Origin: Vibrio sp. 99-8-1
GTDB lineage: Bacteria; Pseudomonadota; Gammaproteobacteria; Enterobacterales; Vibrionaceae
NCBI RefSeq assembly: GCF_013114595.1
Contig: NZ_VTXE01000005.1
Coordinates: forward strand, 1-64,000
Direction of reading: 5' to 3'
Length of the DNA stretch: 64,000 nt
The translations under genes and the position numbers were made by a program. Below, in pieces: positions 60,992 to 64,000 of the stretch (positions are counted from its first letter, which is position 1; each line of letters opens with the position of its first letter). Below the pieces are notes generated by a model. It was not told the DNA's origin and ran no database searches. It worked only from the letters and a program-made list of their open reading frames with translations.

Positions 60992-62428
60992 TTATAAAGA
61001 GTTCAGCGCATCTCGCATGCCCATTCTCTGAATATTGCTAACATGTTGGTTTACTTGAGAATTAAGATTAGCCAATGTGGTTAAGTCCATTCCCCAGTGC
61101 TCTTTCATCGCCAGAAACTGATAAACAGATTGAGACATATCACTGTTTTCTTGCTTCCAGTCGGTAAATTTATCCAGTAATTCTGGTTGATCGTTAAGTG
61201 GAATTGCTTCATCTCCTCGCTTACCAAGATAGAAACAAAATAGTGCGGCAAGGCTAAAACTTAACTTGTTCGGTGCTTGGTTATTCAGCTCGATATAACG
61301 AACGAGTTGAGGCAACAAACGAGTTTTAAATTTCGTCAGAGAGTTCAAGGCAATCGATATTAAGTAGTGTTTGATGTATGGGTTTTCAAAACGCTGAATA
61401 ACGCTCTCTTTAAACGCCTCAAGTTCGTCTTTATCCATTGATAGCGTGGGTATTACCTCTTCATCTAGCATGGATTGAACAAACGCGGTCACATCAGCGT
61501 CTCTCATTGATTCGCCAACGGTATCCAGCCCCATTAAATAGGCAACCGGAACTAAAGCCGTATGAGCCCCATTTAATATGCCGACCTTGCGCTGCTTATA
61601 AGGTTTAATATCTTCTACTACCTTGATATTAAGGGCGCATTGAGACAGTTTTAATTTCTCTTTAAGCCAGTCAGGCCCTTGAATAACAAACAGGTAAAAG
61701 TACTCAGCTGCCGCAATAAAGTCATCCTGATACCCTAACGATTCAGCGAGCTGCGCGGCTTCATCTTTTGGATAACCCGTCACAATACGGTCAACCAAGG
61801 TTGAACAAAATGTATTGCAGTTGTTTAACCACTGTTTGTACTCCTCACCAAGTTGCCATAAATCAGCATATTGATTGAGAGTCTCTTTCAACATCTCGCC
61901 GTTGTAATCGATCAACTCACAAGGTAGGAATATCAGTCCTTTATCTTTGTCACCGTGAAATGTCTCAAAACGACGCAATAGAAATAGAGTTAACTTGGCA
62001 GGGAAACTTGCCGGTGGGAAATCACTGGCGCTGTCGCTATCACGAAACTCAATGCCTGCTTCGGTGGTATTAGACACCACCCATTCCAACATCGGGTTCT
62101 CAGCGACTTTTAGTACCTGCTCAAACTCACCGTAGGCCATTAATTCGCGATTAACACTGGTGATCACTTTCGGCTCTGACACCGCTTCACCCGCACCATT
62201 AATGCCCCGAATCAAAGCGGTAAACAAACCATCTTGTTTGTTTAACGTTGGATGACCGGCATCTATTGGTCTCACTACGGTAATACCGGCATTAAAGTCA
62301 GTCTGCTCATTCAATAACTGAACCTGCCAATCAAAAAATGCTCTGAGGAAGTTTCCTTCACCAAACTGAATTATTTTTTCCGGATAACAGTGATGCTCCG
62401 AATCGACTCTTTTTAACGCTTGTATCAT
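60992..62428 (-). CDS. uxaB: Tagaturonate reductase
   Basis: A 478-residue NAD-dependent polyol/mannitol-dehydrogenase-type enzyme, close in length to E. coli UxaB, which reduces D-tagaturonate to D-altronate. KIIQFGEGNFLRAFFDW is the nucleotide-binding start, VVSNTTEAGIEF follows, and KVGILNGAHTALVPVAYLMG carries the conserved active-site lysine region. The ATG has AAGGAT upstream. It is the first gene of the operon, divergent from altronate dehydratase, whose substrate it makes. A TGTCGGACAGG element lies 32 bp before the start. Confidence 0.93.
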   Translation of the reverse strand: MIQALKRVDSEHHCYPEKIIQFGEGNFLRAFFDWQVQLLNEQTDFNAGITVVRPIDAGHPTLNKQDGLFTALIRGINGAGEAVSEPKVITSVNRELMAYGEFEQVLKVAENPMLEWVVSNTTEAGIEFRDSDSASDFPPASFPAKLTLFLLRRFETFHGDKDKGLIFLPCELIDYNGEMLKETLNQYADLWQLGEEYKQWLNNCNTFCSTLVDRIVTGYPKDEAAQLAESLGYQDDFIAAAEYFYLFVIQGPDWLKEKLKLSQCALNIKVVEDIKPYKQRKVGILNGAHTALVPVAYLMGLDTVGESMRDADVTAFVQSMLDEEVIPTLSMDKDELEAFKESVIQRFENPYIKHYLISIALNSLTKFKTRLLPQLVRYIELNNQAPNKLSFSLAALFCFYLGKRGDEAIPLNDQPELLDKFTDWKQENSDMSQSVYQFLAMKEHWGMDLTTLANLNSQVNQHVSNIQRMGMRDALNSL

Positions 62429-62459
62429 TACTTAATCCTTAACGATAATTTTCTCTGTA

Positions 62460-62470
62460 TGTCGGACAGG
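62460..62470 (+). promoter_or_regulatory. Candidate GntR operator, uxaB side
   Basis: TGTCGGACAGG contains the palindrome TGTC-G-GACA, which fits the GT-N3-AC pattern of FadR-type GntR operators. It lies 31 bp upstream of the uxaB ATG, where a repressor would block the promoter or leader. Confidence 0.5.
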
Positions 62471-62705
62471 TGTTATCGACTGAAATGAAGTTTATGAGCT
62501 TAAAATGCATTTTTTATAAAAAAGAGTCTTAAACGTGTTTGTGATCATCCTTAACTGTATTTTATCGGTATTTTATTCAGTAAAAAGCCATTTTAAGGTC
62601 AATTATTATTCAATAAAGCGCCTAATTGGCGCTGTTTCTATGGTTTTTTTTGAAGAGAGATGTTTTTTATTGCTTAAAATACAAATTAGTCATAGCATTA
62701 ACAAC

Positions 62706-62716
62706 TGTCGGACAGG
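62706..62716 (+). promoter_or_regulatory. Candidate GntR operator, uxaA side
   Basis: A second exact copy of TGTCGGACAGG, here within the longer palindrome CTGTCGGACAG, 21 bp before the uxaA ATG. The repetition at both divergent starts supports a shared regulator, most simply the GntR protein encoded at 55512. Confidence 0.5.
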
Positions 62717-62737
62717 GTAACTATTAAGAGATACCCT

Positions 62738-64000
62738 ATGAAAAAGCTAATTAAAATCAATGTCACTGATAATGTTGTCGTTACCCTTGAAGACATCTAT
62801 CAAGGAGACTGCTTTGACATTGATGGCACAACCATTACTGCATCAGCAGATATTGCTCGTGGCAATAAAATGGCGATTGAAGAGATTGCCGCAAAACAAA
62901 ACGTGATTAAATATGGTAACGCCATAGGTTACGCAACGGAATTTATCCCTTGTGGCGCTTTGGTTCATACTCATAATGTCAAAACTAATCTATCCACAAC
63001 CGATGACTATCGTTACCTACCCAACTTTCCTCAACAAGATGAAACTGGCTTGGCTGATCGGTCATTTTTAGGCTACCCAAGAGAAGATGGACAAGTAGGT
63101 ATACGAAACGAAATATGGGTGATTCCCACCGTCGGCTGTGTAAATGGTATCGCTAAACAAGCGATCAAGCAGTTTACCGCTCAGTTCAGTAAACTCGAAT
63201 GTGATGGCGTCTACCTATTCCCCCACAACTACGGCTGCTCTCAATTGGGTGATGATCATGAAAATACCCGCAACATACTGGCAGATATGGTAAAGCATCC
63301 AAATGCCGGTGGCGTTTTAGTCATTGGACTTGGCTGTGAAAATAACCAGATTGCTCCTTTCAAAGAACTTGTAGGCGAAGTTGACGACCGTCGAGTTAAG
63401 TTTATGGTTGCTCAGCAAGAAGACAATGAAATCGAGACCGCAAACAAGCTGCTCAATGAGATATATCAAACCGTAAGACAAGATACGAGGCAGACAACAC
63501 CGATTGGCAAGCTAAACGTTGGCCTAGAGTGCGGAGGCTCTGACGGCTTGTCTGGCATCACGGCAAACCCATTACTTGGTCTGTTCTCTGACTACCTGAT
63601 TGAGAAAGGGGGAACATCGGTACTAACTGAAGTACCCGAAATGTTCGGTGCTGAACATATTTTATTTGAGCGCTGTATAAACCAGCAGACATTCGATAAA
63701 GCCGTTGCCATGGTTAACGACTTTAAGCAGTACTTTATCGATCACAATCAGCCTATTTATGAGAACCCATCCCCCGGCAATAAAAAGGGCGGCATTACCA
63801 CCTTAGAAGACAAGTCTATCGGTTGTACGCAAAAAGCAGGTTCAAGCAAGGTCGTCGATGTACTCCATTACGCTGATAGGTTGAGTCAATCGGGTTTAAA
63901 CTTACTCAGTGCCCCGGGGAATGATGCAGTTGCGACTTCAGCATTAGCCGCAAGTGGCTGCCATATGGTGCTATTCTCGACAGGTAGAGGGACACCTTAT
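62738..64000 (+). CDS. uxaA: Altronate dehydratase, 3' end cut by the window
   Basis: The reading frame is open for 421 codons to the window edge; E. coli UxaA has about 495 residues, so roughly the last 75 are missing. It matches altronate dehydratase closely: VIKYGNAIGYA, a SAF-like N-terminal domain (about 1-95), VGIRNEIWVIPTVGCVNGIA, HNYGCSQLGDDHENT, GLECGGSDGLSGITANP and NLLSAPGNDAVATSALA. The conserved cysteines and histidines fit its metal requirement. It turns D-altronate into 2-keto-3-deoxygluconate, the substrate of the kinase at 57132. Confidence 0.94.
   Translation, partial: MKKLIKINVTDNVVVTLEDIYQGDCFDIDGTTITASADIARGNKMAIEEIAAKQNVIKYGNAIGYATEFIPCGALVHTHNVKTNLSTTDDYRYLPNFPQQDETGLADRSFLGYPREDGQVGIRNEIWVIPTVGCVNGIAKQAIKQFTAQFSKLECDGVYLFPHNYGCSQLGDDHENTRNILADMVKHPNAGGVLVIGLGCENNQIAPFKELVGEVDDRRVKFMVAQQEDNEIETANKLLNEIYQTVRQDTRQTTPIGKLNVGLECGGSDGLSGITANPLLGLFSDYLIEKGGTSVLTEVPEMFGAEHILFERCINQQTFDKAVAMVNDFKQYFIDHNQPIYENPSPGNKKGGITTLEDKSIGCTQKAGSSKVVDVLHYADRLSQSGLNLLSAPGNDAVATSALAASGCHMVLFSTGRGTPY

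Larger units (their letters stand above)
62429..62737. promoter_or_regulatory. Divergent promoter region between uxaB and uxaA
   Basis: About 310 AT-rich bases with no gene. It must hold promoters in both directions. The notable content is two identical copies of TGTCGGACAGG, one close to each start codon, described separately. I cannot assign -10/-35 boxes with confidence. Confidence 0.6.

Overview
The window looks like a chromosomal segment of a marine gammaproteobacterium, most likely Vibrio or a close relative. This rests on protein resemblance, gene order and moderate GC; no rRNA or other taxonomic marker is present. No tRNA, rRNA, CRISPR array or complete insertion sequence was seen.

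Layout. (1) 1-4800 is an accessory strip: the first codons of a probable IS256-type transposase at the left edge, a clipped gene, small minus-strand genes (GrpB-like, GNAT, a membrane protein, a C39-like protease with a zinc ribbon) with degenerate attC-like sequence between them, a short conserved-looking ORF, a DUF6602 nuclease-like protein and a broken UTRA-domain regulator. (2) 4869-6573: an Asp/Glu racemase-family protein divergent from a LysR regulator. (3) 6591-16817: a twelve-gene minus-strand operon headed by an ECF11-type sigma factor and its ChrR-type zinc anti-sigma factor. It continues with a DUF523/DUF1722 protein, photolyase, NTF2-like protein, SDR, FAD oxidoreductase, DUF1365, a cyclopropane-synthase-like methyltransferase, DUF2878, a chalcone-isomerase-like protein and a DUF3833 lipoprotein. 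This is a singlet-oxygen/photo-oxidative stress module. Matching promoters (TGATCC-N16-CGTATT) precede the sigma factor and a nearby fasciclin lipoprotein gene. (4) 16884-22857: LON-domain protein, fasciclin, EF-hand protein, chemoreceptor, coniferyl-aldehyde-dehydrogenase-like enzyme and a VOC protein.

(5) 22908-51711 is the centrepiece: a seven-gene minus-strand operon reading TolC, SapC, a 6508-residue LEPR-XLL giant protein with RTX and Calx-beta-like regions, a GAF-HlyD adaptor, a PqqD-like/M50/HlyD fusion, a shortened SecA paralogue and a second periplasmic adaptor. No ABC ATPase is present. I infer a dedicated envelope export system in which a SecA-type motor and an M50-family membrane protein replace the usual type I ABC transporter.

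(6) 52204-54090 is a second chemoreceptor. (7) 54359-64000 is a hexonate/uronate catabolic locus: an L-galactonate-dehydrogenase-like enzyme, a double-winged-helix GntR regulator, KDPG aldolase, KDG kinase, a TRAP transporter, tagaturonate reductase and, divergently, altronate dehydratase cut by the right edge. Together they would take L-galactonate or tagaturonate through altronate and KDG to pyruvate and glyceraldehyde-3-phosphate. A repeated TGTCGGACAGG element in the divergent promoter region is the probable operator.
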